Of a stretch of DNA of 64,000 nucleotides, positions 12,701-25,700 are shown in pieces. The DNA is taken from the NCBI GenBank assembly GCA_029465975.1, contig CM055730.1, forward strand, positions 7,491,758-7,555,757. The letters run 5' to 3'. The notes below the pieces were generated by a model. It saw nothing but the letters and a program-made list of their open reading frames with translations. It was not told the origin of the DNA and did not search any database. Made by a program: the position numbers and the translations under genes. The first letter of the stretch is position 1. Each line of letters begins with the position of its first letter. This stretch comes from Dallia pectoralis. Lineage: Eukaryota; Chordata; Actinopteri; Esociformes; Umbridae.

Positions 12701-13340
12701 GGAAAACCCAGACTTCAGCAGAACAAAGCTTAAATAAGTTCAGTGGAGGAAGGATTAAGGAAACATTAAACTATGCACACATGAAGAGCCCTACATCCTG
12801 TTGGATGGCTTTACAAAAATTGGAGGGGGTGCAGTTTGGAAGAACACAGGTTAAGAACGGGCATCACATTTTTCTTATACAGCTGTTGTTGCATTGCAAA
12901 ACAAGTGTTTTTTTAAATTGAAAGATCTATTCGTACAAATATAGAATTGCATGATTGTTCTCAAACACTTTTGCCAAAATGCAAGGGTACACTGGGGACA
13001 CGGTTATGTTGAAGTGGGAGAAGAAATGGATTAACTTGCAGTAACTTGAAGTTTAATGTATACCCTGGCATTACAGTTATGTTGTCTTACAAATTAGTTA
13101 ATAACTGACCATTTCCGTCATATCAACATGCTCCTCGAAGGACTGTGTTTATTTCCTCGATGAAAGATGTATTTGATCTCAATGGACTGCATATGAATAA
13201 GTTAATCTTTAGTTGTATTTGTTTATTTATATTATGCATTTAATGTATTGTAAACATTATTGTATCATACGTTTGTGCTTTTATGCCATGTAATCCTGCA
13301 TTTGTTTATTTGATTTCAGATTTCCAGAAATAAATCTCAA
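12701..13340 (+). other. cyth1: Cytohesin 3' UTR
   Basis: The sequence after the TAG at 12698-12700 runs AT-rich with no further exon. A canonical AATAAA polyadenylation signal is at 13329-13334, so the mRNA probably ends near 13345-13355. Confidence 0.65.
13329..13334 (+). terminator. AATAAA polyadenylation signal (cytohesin)
   Basis: AATAAA lies about 630 bases after the stop codon, followed by a T-rich stretch (actttttatttgtttatta) that can serve as the downstream element. Confidence 0.65.
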
Positions 13341-13399
13341 ACCCCAAAAAACTTTTTATTTGTTTATTATTTATTTTAATTAACAACCATGTAAACCAT

Positions 13400-13613
13400 T
13401 GGCATATAAGGTCCAGCAAGCTTCTAGGCTGCATACATACAAACATTAGGAATGTGAACATTCTGAGCGCGAGGCTTAATTGCATTTCAAAACGTGTGAA
13501 CTTTTTGTCAGTTGAAGATGTGTAGTTCGGCTAGATGCTAATTACGTCACCCGTCATTCATATTCACCCAATATTTATCAAAAATGACGGTGATCTCTAA
13601 AAACTAGGAGATC
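13400..13613 (+). promoter_or_regulatory. Probable DNAH17 promoter with CRE-like site
   Basis: Only about 270 bases separate the cytohesin poly(A) signal from the dynein start codon, so the promoter must be compact or overlap the upstream 3' end. TTACGTCA at 13542-13549 is one base from the CREB/CREM consensus and lies about 65 bases before the ATG. CREM-type sites are common near the start of male germ-cell genes, which would fit DNAH17; the functional link is inferred. I did not find a clear RFX X-box. Confidence 0.4.
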
Positions 13614-16600
13614 ATGGAGGGAGAAGATACGAGGATTGTGTTTTTACAGGAGGTCACTTTAAAGGCCCTCGATTTAAAACCTGACAAATGGCACAAGTTT
13701 ATAGCGGCGGAGGAAACCCGAGCTTTCATCGGCAATTTCATAGAAAAATCCGACAGCCTCGTTATTTATCTGAACGCGGCATCCCAACTGGTTTGCAGCC
13801 TGTCGTTTCCGCAGACGATTAGAAGTAAGGCTGTATATTTCATAAAGAAGGATATAGGGGTGATGATGAAAGGCGACATTAAACATGTTTTCATTGGAGA
13901 AATACTTGCAAATTCTCTAGTGGACGCGACCATCGGTGCTATTGAACGGGTGAGTAACAAGATAAGTTCGAAAATAAACGGTATTAAAGAGAACTCAAAC
14001 AAAAGGCTCTTTTACAGCCGATTCCTTTATTTCAACTATATAAACAAATTAAAAAATAATTTGCAGTTGGTCTCTCATCTGCTGGATGTATTCCCACACA
14101 CCCGGGACATGATAAGTGACTGCATTGATGATAATCCATTAGAAATGACCGATACATTTCATGACCATCCCACTTCAGTCCCAGTCACTGTTCCAGCTCA
14201 GAGTGCTCTCAGCTACAGAAAGTCTATCATCAAGGCCCTTCAGCTTTTTGGCAATCAGAGGAAACTCACAATCAAATATAATTGACAAGAAATGTATGAT
14301 TTCTTATTATGGGACTTAAACGTTTAGTTTAAGATGACTCTGAATTTCATTCCATGAGTCTGTTGCAAAATAATAAAAAAACAGTTTTACCCTGTTTTTT
14401 AACCCAGTTTTACCCAGTTTTACTCTGGTTGGAATAAGCCCACTGTACCTCCAGCACTACCCAGATCTTGAGGGCGTGTGTGTTAACAGTTTTTTCCCAA
14501 ATCATGATCTCAGTTTGTGCATGGCTGCTGTTTATAAAACAACAAACATCGTCTTGGCCTTAGATGTCTGTTAGTTCCACAAGTGAAGCATGTAACAGAC
14601 AGTGATGAGTGCCAAAATGTGCACCCTTGATAAAAGTGCAATGCTGAATGACACAATGCATCCAGAGATTTATGTACAGAAGCTGAAGCATACATAGTTT
14701 TAAACCATAATCTTGTTCCGGTATAAATAGCCACACGGCATAGCTAGGCCAGTGTAGTGTTCACTGTTGTAGTGAACATTAAGCCATAATTGGACAATGT
14801 GTTTCTCCAGATTGTCTACACTCTACACACCAACAAAAACAAAACCAGATATTGGCCAGGGGTGGTTTCTGATGATGTGTCACGCCATGCCCACAAACTA
14901 AAGAATGAAGTGTTTGTGGTTGGAGGTCAAATCAAAGGCAGAACATTCCTGCCTTTACCAGCAAACGCAGATTGTCTTGGAGATTTGGAGTACACATACC
15001 GGTATACCTCTAAAGTTACACCTACTCAGAATGTATATATAATAGTTATAGCTAGTTGACATAAAATGTACAGATATAGTTGAAAATAAAAATGTTTTAC
15101 CCCCTCCATCTAATGCAGGCTGTCTTGCTCAGCTACCAGTAAACTGATGCATGCTTTTGAGACAGTGATAATTGATTGGACTCACCAAGTTACTGAAGTT
15201 CTTTGCAAAGACTCTGCCCAGCCAATCCTGGATGGGTTAAACCCACTGCCAAAAGTGGAGTTTAATTTCTGGAAAAACAGGCTCATGAACCTGGAGTGTA
15301 TCCATAAACAGGTAACATACCGTGTGACAGGACACTATCTGGTTGTGAATTGTCCGTGGTCCTGATTGAGCATACTGTGTGTGGCTGACACTAAATAGAA
15401 AGCAAAGCAAAAGACACCTGCATTAACTATCTCTAGCAGCACTGCAGGCAATCTGAAAAACGTTGAATGTGTATGAATACTCACAGGCTAAATGGTCATG
15501 GTTGTTTTTTTCTGTAGTTGATGGATCCCAAAGTGTTGAAGATGGCAGAAATTGTTGAAAAAGGATCCAGTACCTACTGGCCTTCACTGAAGAATATTTA
15601 CAAAGATGTAAATGAAGGTAAAATAAGGTATTTCATCTGCTTTAAAGACCCAGATTTACAAACACACCTGAATGTACTTTATTTTATGCCACCCTCTCCA
15701 CTGTAGGTCTGACAGAAACACAGGATATTGTGCTTTATCTGAAGCCCTTGCAAAAAATACTTGAAGAAATTGAAAATTTGGAGTACTCTGAGGTATAAAC
15801 TGTTTCATGTGTCTATTCTTTTTTTCCATCTTTCAAGTCTTACATCGTTTCCCTTTATGTGCTTTTTGCAGCTTCCAACCTATGTGGGAGCTGTGATCCA
15901 CACAGTGTGTCTGACCTGGGCTAACTCCAATCACTACAGACATCCTGCAAGGATCATTGTCATCCTACAAGAAATCTGCAATCTCTTTATTGATATGGTA
16001 CCTTGGAGGGAGCATTTGTGAAATTGTCTAATTGCATGTTTTATATTTTGATGACAAGACATTTTAATCAGTGTGAAGTAATTGCAAGAATAATTAATAA
16101 TTCTAACCGTTAACTGTGATCTTAATATTATTCATTGTACACCAACGTTTTTTGGTGTGCACCTACATAGACATTTGAAAAAGTTAACACTGCTCCTGGG
16201 AAAAAGTTTATTTTTTTAAAATAAATAAAAATAGCTGTGATAAATAAATATTTGTATATTTGGAAATATCAAAATAAATTTGAACCACAATAATTCAGAC
16301 ATTCATGCAATTAAAACTAGCCATACAGAAACGCTTCTATGCTCTTGCTGTTGCCTTCACGTAAAACGGCTACATTTGGTGTACTTTTCTGAAATTGCAT
16401 TTTTCTGAAATTGCGTTCTTTAGATTGTTGATGAATAAGTTATTGAAAAGTATTATCTTTGTGTCATTTTGTAAACAAGGTAACATTATCTGTCGCTAGT
16501 GTTGATGTAAACATTACATATCCATATGTGCAAATATGTCATTTCCAGTAATGTTCTTTATGTGTTACATGAATGTATTCTGGACATTGTCCTACTGTGT

Positions 16601-16760
16601 GCTGCAGACAAGGAACTTCCTGGGTCCAGAAGAGGTGATGAAGGGCCTCACGGGGGAAATCAACCACCTTCTGGGAAACATCAGGATGAGTATTGCCACC
16701 TTGGTGACCATAAGAGAAACTTACGACCAGTGCAAAATCAACATGGCCAAATACTTCAAA
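13614..16760 (+). CDS. dnah17: DNAH17 exons 1-7: N-terminal tail, residues about 1-395
   Basis: Exons 13614-13949, 14811-15001, 15119-15311, 15518-15617, 15707-15792, 15872-15997, 16608-16760. The ATG at 13614 is followed by MEGEDTRIVFLQEVTLKALD and a strong GTGAGT donor after 13949, although the frame stays open to 14285. Exon 2 resumes with IVYTLHTNKNKTRYWP and SRHAHKLKNEVFV, and exon 3 has the conserved KDSAQPILDGLNPLPKVEF tail signature of outer-arm heavy chains. This part dimerises heavy chains and binds intermediate chains. The first exon is the least conserved part and the least certain. Confidence 0.85.
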
Positions 16761-19700
16761 GTCAGTGGACATTCTTACTCTCTCACATTTTTTCTGACAC
16801 GGTACAACATTTCATCAATGTATCCACCACACGTCTACTTAAATATATCTTTAATGTGTCTTCTAGAATAGAAACCCAAATAACTGGGATTTCCCATCAC
16901 ACCTGGTGTTTACCAGACTAAATAACTTCTTGCAGCGACTACAGACCATAGAGGTACAGAGAGTCTCACACACACAGAAACACACACTCGCATACAAATT
17001 GTCTAAACTGTGTCTGTGTGTCTGCAAGGAGGTGTATTCAGTCTCCGTAGACCTGCTTAAGCTAGAGAAGGTGGACATCCAGGGGGTCAAAGGCAGCACG
17101 TTGGAATACATGGTCTCCAGTATTTATGAGGAGTTCCTGGTGCTCATTAAGATATTTGCAGAGTGCAAATATGATGCAATTGATGTAAACGACAAGGTAA
17201 CCAACCCTAACCCTGGCTCAGCGGCACTTGATGCCAGCTAGTTTTTTTAATTGTTCTTTGAAACAGTTCTTCTCTCTCCCTGTCACTCAGAGCTTTGATG
17301 GGAACTTCAGAAAGTTCCAGAAAAAAATCACAGACTTTGAGAGACGTTTGGGCACTATGCTGTGCGAGGCATTCGATGATTGTCCCTCCACAGAATCTGC
17401 TGTCAAGGTCAGTGCAGCTTAAGGTTCTATGAGACCTGCATTAAATACATGAGTAGATGTACCCTTTAAAACACCTCAAATCTCATCCTGCCTGTAGATG
17501 TTGGAGATGTTTGGCTTTATCCTGGAGTGCAAAAACATCCAGAGCCACTTTTCACCAAAGTACAAGAAGCTTCTGGAGATGTTCAGCTCAGAACTGGACC
17601 ACACAAAGCTGGTTTACGACACCCAGATGGCAGCGGTTGAGGCATGTAAAGGCATAGAAACATCTAAACGCATTCCGCCAATGGCCAAGAACATGCCCCA
17701 CGTCGCTGGGAAACTCAATTGGGCCCGGGAGGTAAAAGATCGCATCCAGATCCCCATGAAGAGCTTCAAGTCCATCCGCCACCCGTACGTGCTGTGGCAA
17801 CATCCACCAGCGCCCACATCCTACTAACTGAGTTGGCCTGGTCGTCAGTCGTTTACTCTGTTCTGTAGGATAACATTTGTCTGTGTTGTGTCCAGGTGTA
17901 TGGACACGGACAACGCCAGGCTAGTATTCCAGCAGTATGAAGAGATGATGGGGCTGCTGCACCAGTACTGTGTGAGCGTGTACACAGAGTGGACGTCCCA
18001 GGTTGATGCTGACTGCCAGTTCAACCTGCAGCAGCCGCTGCTGTTACGTGACACCAACAACGTACTCAGTGTCAACTTCAACATGCAGGTCTCCGGGGAA
18101 ACACACACTCTCTGTCTTTATTCATCCCTCTGTATTGACACAACATGTGTAGACTTAACTGAACTGGACGTATCCCTATAACGTGGTGTGGCTGCCATGT
18201 AAACTAGTAGCATGTTTCTGCAGCTGATAGCTGTTCTGAGGGAGGCGAAGTATCTTACTATGCAAGGCCAGCAGGACATCCCTTCCAGTGCTGCAGATGT
18301 CTTTGCCCAGAAAGAAACCTTCATGAAATATGTGGGCAACTTGGACCTCATTGTCTCCTGGTACAACCAGGTACAGGACAGGACACTGAAGGAGAATGGA
18401 AAGATGGATTCAAACATTCATGTTTAGTGTACAGCGGAGTTCTTTACAGGAATTCAGTGTAATGACCTTCTGTTGTGTTATCTGTTTTTCTGAGGTCCGA
18501 GCCACAGTCCTGCCTGTGGAGTTTCCTCTGATTGCGGAGGAGCTGAAGGGCCTCGATGAGAAACTTTCTCTGGCTGAGAGCACTCTGAGCTGGAACAGTG
18601 ACGGTACTGCACTGAATTGGTATGGTCATAAAATGTATTGGTCATTTCTAATGGATTGTAATCAAACAGTCACTTATCATGTCTGTGCCAGGTGTGTGGG
18701 AGTACATCCAGCAGGCGAGAGACCAACTGCATGACTTTGAGAGCAGAGTCAACCAGGCTAAGACCAATGTGGAGGCCATGCGTCTAATTATGGAGGTAAG
18801 AACTGTCCCTCTGATTGGTTGCAACTCTGCTCTCACCGCTGCATCGCTGCAGGGGAGGTGTGACGGTAGTTTTGTGACGTGACCGACAGGAGTGGTCTGT
18901 GAGCCCCATGTTTGAGAGGAAGGGCAATAAGGATGCTCTTCTGGACCTCGATGGAAGACAAGCAGCCCTGAGCAAGAAGTACAACTCAGTCAAAGAGTCT
19001 GGTGACACACTCCACCAACTGACGGAGGTAGAGAACCAACCACAACAATAGTATAGAACACACTGTGTAGACATACATTAGACTATAGGATTATAGAATA
19101 CACAATGTGAGTAAAACACTCTGTGGGATTTTAATCGAGTATACAGTATAGAAAGCATCTAAAAGTACAATATAGTTGTATAAATAGTATGTTGTGAGTG
19201 TCCCTTCCCAATGGGTATTTGTGCGGTGTCTTTAGGAGAATAAGATGCTGTTTAGAGCTGATGAAAGCACTGACTCATGGATGGAGTACGTTGACTACAT
19301 CGATGACAAAGTCTTGAATGGTTTCTTTAAAGTCGTCCTTGTGTCTCTCAAGTTCCTTATGAGTAACATGAACCCTAAGGTACGTTTACTCTGTGCGACA
19401 AACCTTTACCGTTGTCATTTTTAAGGAAAATGCATTTATGTGACTTACTGGACCACTATTACGGCTGGTGTTAACTGGTGTGTTTTGTTGCTGTGCAGTC
19501 AACTATAAACCCGCTGTTTGAGGTACGTTTTGAGTTTGAGGATGGGGACACGTCCTTCTATCCATCCTTGGCCTATGGTATATCTGATGGCTTCTATGAA
19601 CTGGTCGAGAGTCTCATCCATGATGTGTACACAGCTGCCAAACTTGTCCCTCGAATATCAATGACCAATAAAACTAGCTACCAGGTAAGTACAATCATGT

Positions 19701-22700
19701 GTGTGTGAGTGTGTTTGAGGCTGGGTGTGATATTTCACTGTTAACCATCTCTCTCTGTGTTATCTATTGGTCTCGTGTGTGTGTCTTGTGTGTGTGTCTC
19801 ATGTGTGTGTGTCTCATGTGTGTGTGTGTGTGTCGTGCGTGTCCCTCCATCAAGCTGGAGTTGGATGAGATGTCCGAGCTGTCAGACATGCGTGAGAATG
19901 TGTTGAATGAGGTGATTGAAGCAATGAAGGAGGCCCAGGACTACCAGGAGGCACTGGATATATATGCCTATCTGTGGCAGGATGACAGGGATGAGTTTAT
20001 GAAGCAGTTCCTCCTCTACAGCAGAGTTCTTACCCCAGAGGAGATGGAGGCGCATGGAGAGGAGAGTGTGCCCAAAACCCCCCCAACACTGAAAGAGTTC
20101 AAGGAGCAGGTATTGTGGCTTGTTTCGGTCAAAAGCAGTGCACTATTTGGGGATAAACCCCCTGAATGTATTTTAAAGAACTTATGTAAGAGTGTTAATA
20201 TTATTTCCTTACGTTACCACTGTATCTGATACATCGAGATGCAATTCACCTTGCTTGCAATAAAGCTGTATGTATAAAATGTATTGAATGTTCGCTAATA
20301 CATTGTCAATTGTCAACAGTATTTACTGTTTCAACAATACAGTTTTAAGTAACGGCACTTGCTAGTTGACCTGTGTGTAACAATCTGCCCTTGGCAGATG
20401 TCAGAAAGCAGACCCAAGCGCAGAGAATCCTTTAAATGTATTTATTACGTCCAGGACAGGCAAAACAGGCATCAGAACTGGAAACTTAGACAACAAAACA
20501 GAGAATTAATACATATAACCAAAGGACCCATGAACAAACACACAACCAAACCAAGACTACACCATAGAACCACATATAGACATGAAACAGAACCCCACGT
20601 ACCTTAGACAATGACCCGACACTTACAAACTGACACAGACCAAACTATATACAGATACTAACGACTAACACAGAACAGGTGCGAAACTCAGCCCAGGTGG
20701 TTCATATGTCCATGATTGCTCCCTCTCTCTGAATGTGGGGGAGGTGTCAGCACCACCGTAGAGTGGAGGGACAGGACTCTGTCCCTTACAGAATCCCCCA
20801 CCAAGGGGCGCGGCTCCTGAAGCGCCCCAAAACACCAGAGCAGATACCACAGGGTACCACACAGGTCAGGGGGTCTACCCGGCGGGAGCGGGTCAGGAGA
20901 GCGTGCCGGAGGACACGGGTCAGGAGGCCGTGCCGGAGGACACGGGTCAGGAGGCCGTGCCGGAGGACAGGAAACAGGCCTAGGCCCGGGAACAGTCTTA
21001 GGTCCGAGAATGGTCTTAGGCCCGGGAACAGTCTTGGACTGGGTGACGGGTTCCAGGGCTGGTGTGGACTGGGGGAGGTTGTAGGGTCAGGAGTGACCAC
21101 GGGGACAGGCAGGGAGACACGGGGACAGGCAGGGAGACACGGGGACAGGCAGGGAGACACGGGGACAGGCAGGGAGACACGGGGACAGGCAGGGAGACAC
21201 GGGGAAAGGCAGGGAGACCGGGGACAGGCAGGGAGACACGGGGACAGGCAGGGAGACGGGGACAGGCAGGGAAACTGAAGGGTGCTCTGAGACTGGGCGA
21301 AGGTGTGGTGCACGGCGGAGAAGTTGTGACCTCAGGTAGTCCAGGAGCTTAGGGTAGAGGTCCTCCTGATCATTCTTCCACCTGAAGAACTCGCCGTGCC
21401 ACCACCTCCTCTCGTCGACCATCACCGCCTCCTCTTGTACCCAGGCCAGAAAATCCGCAAACACCCCCAGGTCCTCCCGTTGAGTCCTCTCCAAGGCCGG
21501 GGGGTTTGTCGGCGTTGGCACAGTCCTGAGAGACACCGGATAGACCGGTCCCTGGGGGATCCGACCGGTGGCCGTATTGAGCGTCGCCGTGGCAGCCATC
21601 TTGAGCTGCTGAGCGGTGGCCGTATTGAGCGTCGCCGTGGCGGCCATCTTGAGCAGCGTCGCCGTGGCGGCCATCTTGAGCTGCGGAGCGGCGGCCATCT
21701 TGAGCTGCGGAGCGGCGGCCATCTCGAGCTGCGGAGCGGCGGCCATCTCGAGCTGCGGAGCGGCAGCCATCTTGAGCTGCGGAGCGGCAGCCATCTCGTG
21801 CTGCAGGGCGGCAGACTGGAACGCTGGAGGTAATGCGTGTACCAGCTGGAGGGTGTAGGGGTCCCAGCGGTACTCCCCCTCCAGGAACTCCCCCTCATTA
21901 GACTCCTCTGCTGACTCCGAGCGGAGCATCTCTTCCCAATACTGCATTGCTACGAAGTCAGCGGGTATCCATGTCGGCGCTGGAGCAAATGGTGTTGGAG
22001 GCTGAGTGGGTCCTCTCTGGACTACGCCCACGTCGCCCCTTCTCCTCTGCTGGGTCTTCCTCTTGGGTCGGGTCATTATGTAACAATCTGCGTAGAGTGG
22101 AGGGACAGGACTCTGTCCCTTTCACTGTGTCTATTTGTTTGGTAACTGAACCATGGTTGGCAGATTATGGTTAACGTCATAAATAATATGAACATTTACA
22201 TATGAAAAAAAAAATATATATATAATGAAACCATGATGCATTTTATTTGCTTTGTGTGTCAGCAAAATGGAAAGGTGCTTTTTCAATATTGCTAAGAAAC
22301 TTAATCCTAAATCTGTACAAACAAACCAGTACAGAGAAGTTGTACACAGAGATGGTGTGGTTTATCAACCAATGTACCTATGATCGATTGTCAATTGAGC
22401 CAGAACTGGTCTCATTAATAGGTTGTGTGTCTGTTCCTTAACAGATCAATACATATGAGAAACTGTACGAAGAGGTAAGAAACCTGGAGAACTCCCGGGT
22501 CCTGCAGCACTGGCTCCAGATTGACATCCGGCCCTTCAAACACACCCTGCTCAACACCATCAAAAGCTGGTGCCTATTGTTCAAACAGTACCTCATAAAC
22601 AGAGTTACCAACAGGTAGACATGAAAGACCTTCACAACGGGAAGACAAAGTCCTTCTTCATTTGTTACCGTTGTTGCTATGTGATGTAAGCATGCATGTG

Positions 22701-25700
22701 TGTGTTTGTGTTCTCCTAGCCTAGGGGACCTGGAAGGCTTCATCAAGGAGGTGAAGGATGGGCTGTCTAAGACAGTGGAGGAAGGGGATTACCAAAGCCT
22801 GGTGGGGGTCATGGGTCTCCTGATTAGGATGAAAGACAGACAAGAGACCACAGACACCATGTTCTCCCCTCTCAAGGAGACCATCCAGTTCCTCAAAGAC
22901 TTTGGAGAAGAGCTACCTGACGAGGTCCATGCCCAGCTACAGGCAAGGAAACCTACATCTGGTTCAGGTTAAATGTGTCACCTCTACCTACAGTCTCCAT
23001 TGCTGGTCACCCTCATCCCCAGCCAATGCAAACAAACTCCTATAAGCCTGGTAAAACCACCATTCCATGTTTGTGTAGTGTAATTCCATGGGAGTGACCT
23101 CACTGAGTGAAGTATTTGTCATTTTAGGATTTTAGCACATCAAATACTCCAATGATGCACATGGCTCCAAATGATGCTGCTTTGGTTGTGATCATTTAAA
23201 CAACCATTTACATCCAGTGTAGTGAGCCAGTCATTTCATAATATGCACAACAAGTCAGATAAGTCAGAAGTCTTATGATTAGAATTTGAATAATTTAGCT
23301 CTTATTCAGAGTGACAGTCATCTTGAGATATAACAGGTACAAGGTTGGACAACCACACAACTCAGTAAGGGTAAGTATACAATAAATGACCGTTCAACCA
23401 ATTTACTGCTCGATGGACAAAAATATAAAAAATGCCTATGCCAGTCAGTCTTTGATATGCGTGTCAAAACTGTGCACTCAGAGTATCACTTCAATAACTT
23501 TTAGTAGTTATTGCAGATTTTAGAATCAGCTGTCTTTACATTAACATTTTGGCAAATGTCCCCTGTTGTGTTGTTGTTTAGGATCTTCCAGAGCACTGGA
23601 ATAATGTAAAAAAGATATCCCTCCAAGTCAAGCAGAACTTGGCTCCACTGCAAGCGAATGAGGTCAACATTGTTCGAAGGAAATGCCAACAATTTGAGGT
23701 ATTTTTGAACATAATCATCTGTAATGTCAGTAACTACAGAGAGCAGACAAGCTGAGAACAATTAGTGATGACCTATTTTTATTTGTTACAGATCAAACAG
23801 CACGAGTTTAGAGAGAAATTCAGACAACATCCAATATTCACATTTTCCTTTGAAAACCCCCATGATGCTCTCGATAATGTGAGTAGTTTTAAATAATTTG
23901 TAGATGAAAATATAGATTTTGTTCAGACTTTTAACCTTAAACGTCTTAATAATGTTTCTTTGACCAAAGATTCAAAATGACATTGTGAGTTTGGAAGACG
24001 AAATGGAGGTCCTGTCAGAATCAGCCAGTCTTTTTGAGGTGAATTTTCCTGACTACAAACAGCTCAAAGCCTGTCGCAAAGAGATCATCCTGCTCAAGGA
24101 ACTCTGGGACATGATCCTTCTGGTAAGTCTTAGTGGCTCACAAGTAGCTCAGGGGATTTTTGTTGTATCCTAAAAAAAGGCATTACATTATGAGTACTAA
24201 TGCTGCTGGCCAAAGTCCCTTAAAATAACAACTGTACCACAACTGTACCTGTAATGGAGCTGGCTTTAATGTCCAGAGTTGAATTGGTGACATATAATGG
24301 TAAAACCTTGTGTTTCCTACATTCAGATTGGATGAAAGGAGAGGTAGTAGGGTTTGTAGTATATTGTCAATATACCATGGCTTAGAGCTACATCCATAAC
24401 TAAGAGGAAGTGCTGAATTGTGCCATAATACAGTGGTAGTTTTCTTGAAGATCAATGATTTAATAAATAAATTAATGTAATCTATTGCTTGTGTTTTGGC
24501 CGCAAGGTGCGTGAGAACATGGATGACTGGAAAACCACCCTATGGAAGGACATCAATGTGGAAGAGATGGACATCGACACTAAGAAATACGCCAAGGACA
24601 TAAAGGGGCTGGACAAGGAGATGAGGGCCTGGGATGCCTTCCTTGGATTGGACAGCATGGTGAAGAACATGATGACCTCACTGCGTGCTGTAGGAGACCT
24701 GCAGAACACGGCTATCAGAGACCGACACTGGCTGCAGCTCATGATGGCCACTAAGGTACATGTTACTGATTACATTTAAAATACTTATCTATATTTCCCC
24801 ATTGGATTCAGGGCTAAAGTTGTGTCTTAAATATCTGATGCTTTTTTTGAGCTGAGGGAATACAAATTCTACTAACACAGTAGCTCATGTCTGCCCCAGG
24901 TTACGTTTGAGATGTCAGAGAAGACCACCTTTGAGGACTTGCTGAAGCTCAACCTTCACAAATTCGAAGATGAAGTACGCAGCATCGTGGACAAAGCAGT
25001 CAAGGAGTCTGGCATGGAAAAGGTGAGGACGTTGTATGTTTATAAACTGTGCTTGCCTACTGAGCAAAATTATTTGAAGTTAGTGATTATAGTGACAAAC
25101 TATTTATATCTGTCTCCTGCTAACTCCTGTGCTGTCTGTTGTCTCCTCTTCTCCCCTCAGACTCTGGCTGAACTTGACAGCACATGGAGCTCCATGGTGT
25201 TTGAGCACGAGCCTCACAGCCGGACTGGAACCATGCTGCTCAAACTCAATGAGGAGCTGGTGGAGACTTTGGAGGACAACCAGGTGCACAACACACTCAA
25301 AACCACAAGACACAGCGTTGAATAGGCAGTCACCACACTGAATCCATGTAGTGTTTCCATGAAAAATCCACATGGGAACTCGCAATTGGTGTTGTTCAAT
25401 TGGTTATATTCTCATTTGTTTATTAATTTATCTTAATAGGAAAGTAATCAAAAGTAATCCGATTTTGTTACTGAGTTTGATTCATCCAAGAGTTATGTTA
25501 CTGATTAACAATGTGTACAGGTAACTCGTAACTGTAATCAAATTAATTTAAAAAGTATATACCCATCCGCTTATGCATGTACTTCCTGAGGATTTTGGAG
25601 AGTTACGAAATCCGGGACTAACTCCTGTGCTACGTCTCTGCTGACCCCAGGTGCAACTCCAGACCCTTATGACCTCCAAATACATTGCTCACTTTCTGGA

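Larger units (their letters stand above)
20376..22091 (-). mobile_element. Inserted repeat element with a MAA-repeat ORF
   Basis: A 13-bp direct repeat, tgtaacaatctgc, lies at 20376-20388 and 22079-22091 and may mark a target-site duplication or terminal repeats. A second direct repeat of about 29 bp (starting gtagagtggagggacagg) occurs at 20758-20787 and 22092-22121, the second copy directly after the 13-bp word. It contains the hairpin agggacag-gact-ctgtccct, whose arms are one T short of perfect on the inner side. On the minus strand an ORF starts at 22076. No transposase, integrase or reverse transcriptase is visible, so it is probably non-autonomous. I do not recognise the family by name. 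Confidence 0.6.
20110..22444 (+). other. DNAH17 intron 19 carrying an inserted element
   Basis: The intron is 2.3 kb, mostly occupied by the element at 20376-22091. The word ggtcaaaagcagtgcactat at 20127-20146 is a fragment of a fish MITE family also glimpsed at 29819-29841. Nothing else was recognised. Confidence 0.6.

Noticed and set aside
13614..14285. A single-exon 223-residue gene
   Set aside because: Only the first 112 codons are used. A strong GTGAGT donor follows 13949, and the rest of the frame reads antisense through an inverted copy of exons 14-15.
20733..21352. Plus-strand Arg/Gly-rich ORFs
   Set aside because: They are frames through the 20-bp minisatellite of the inserted element, antisense to its better-supported ORF.
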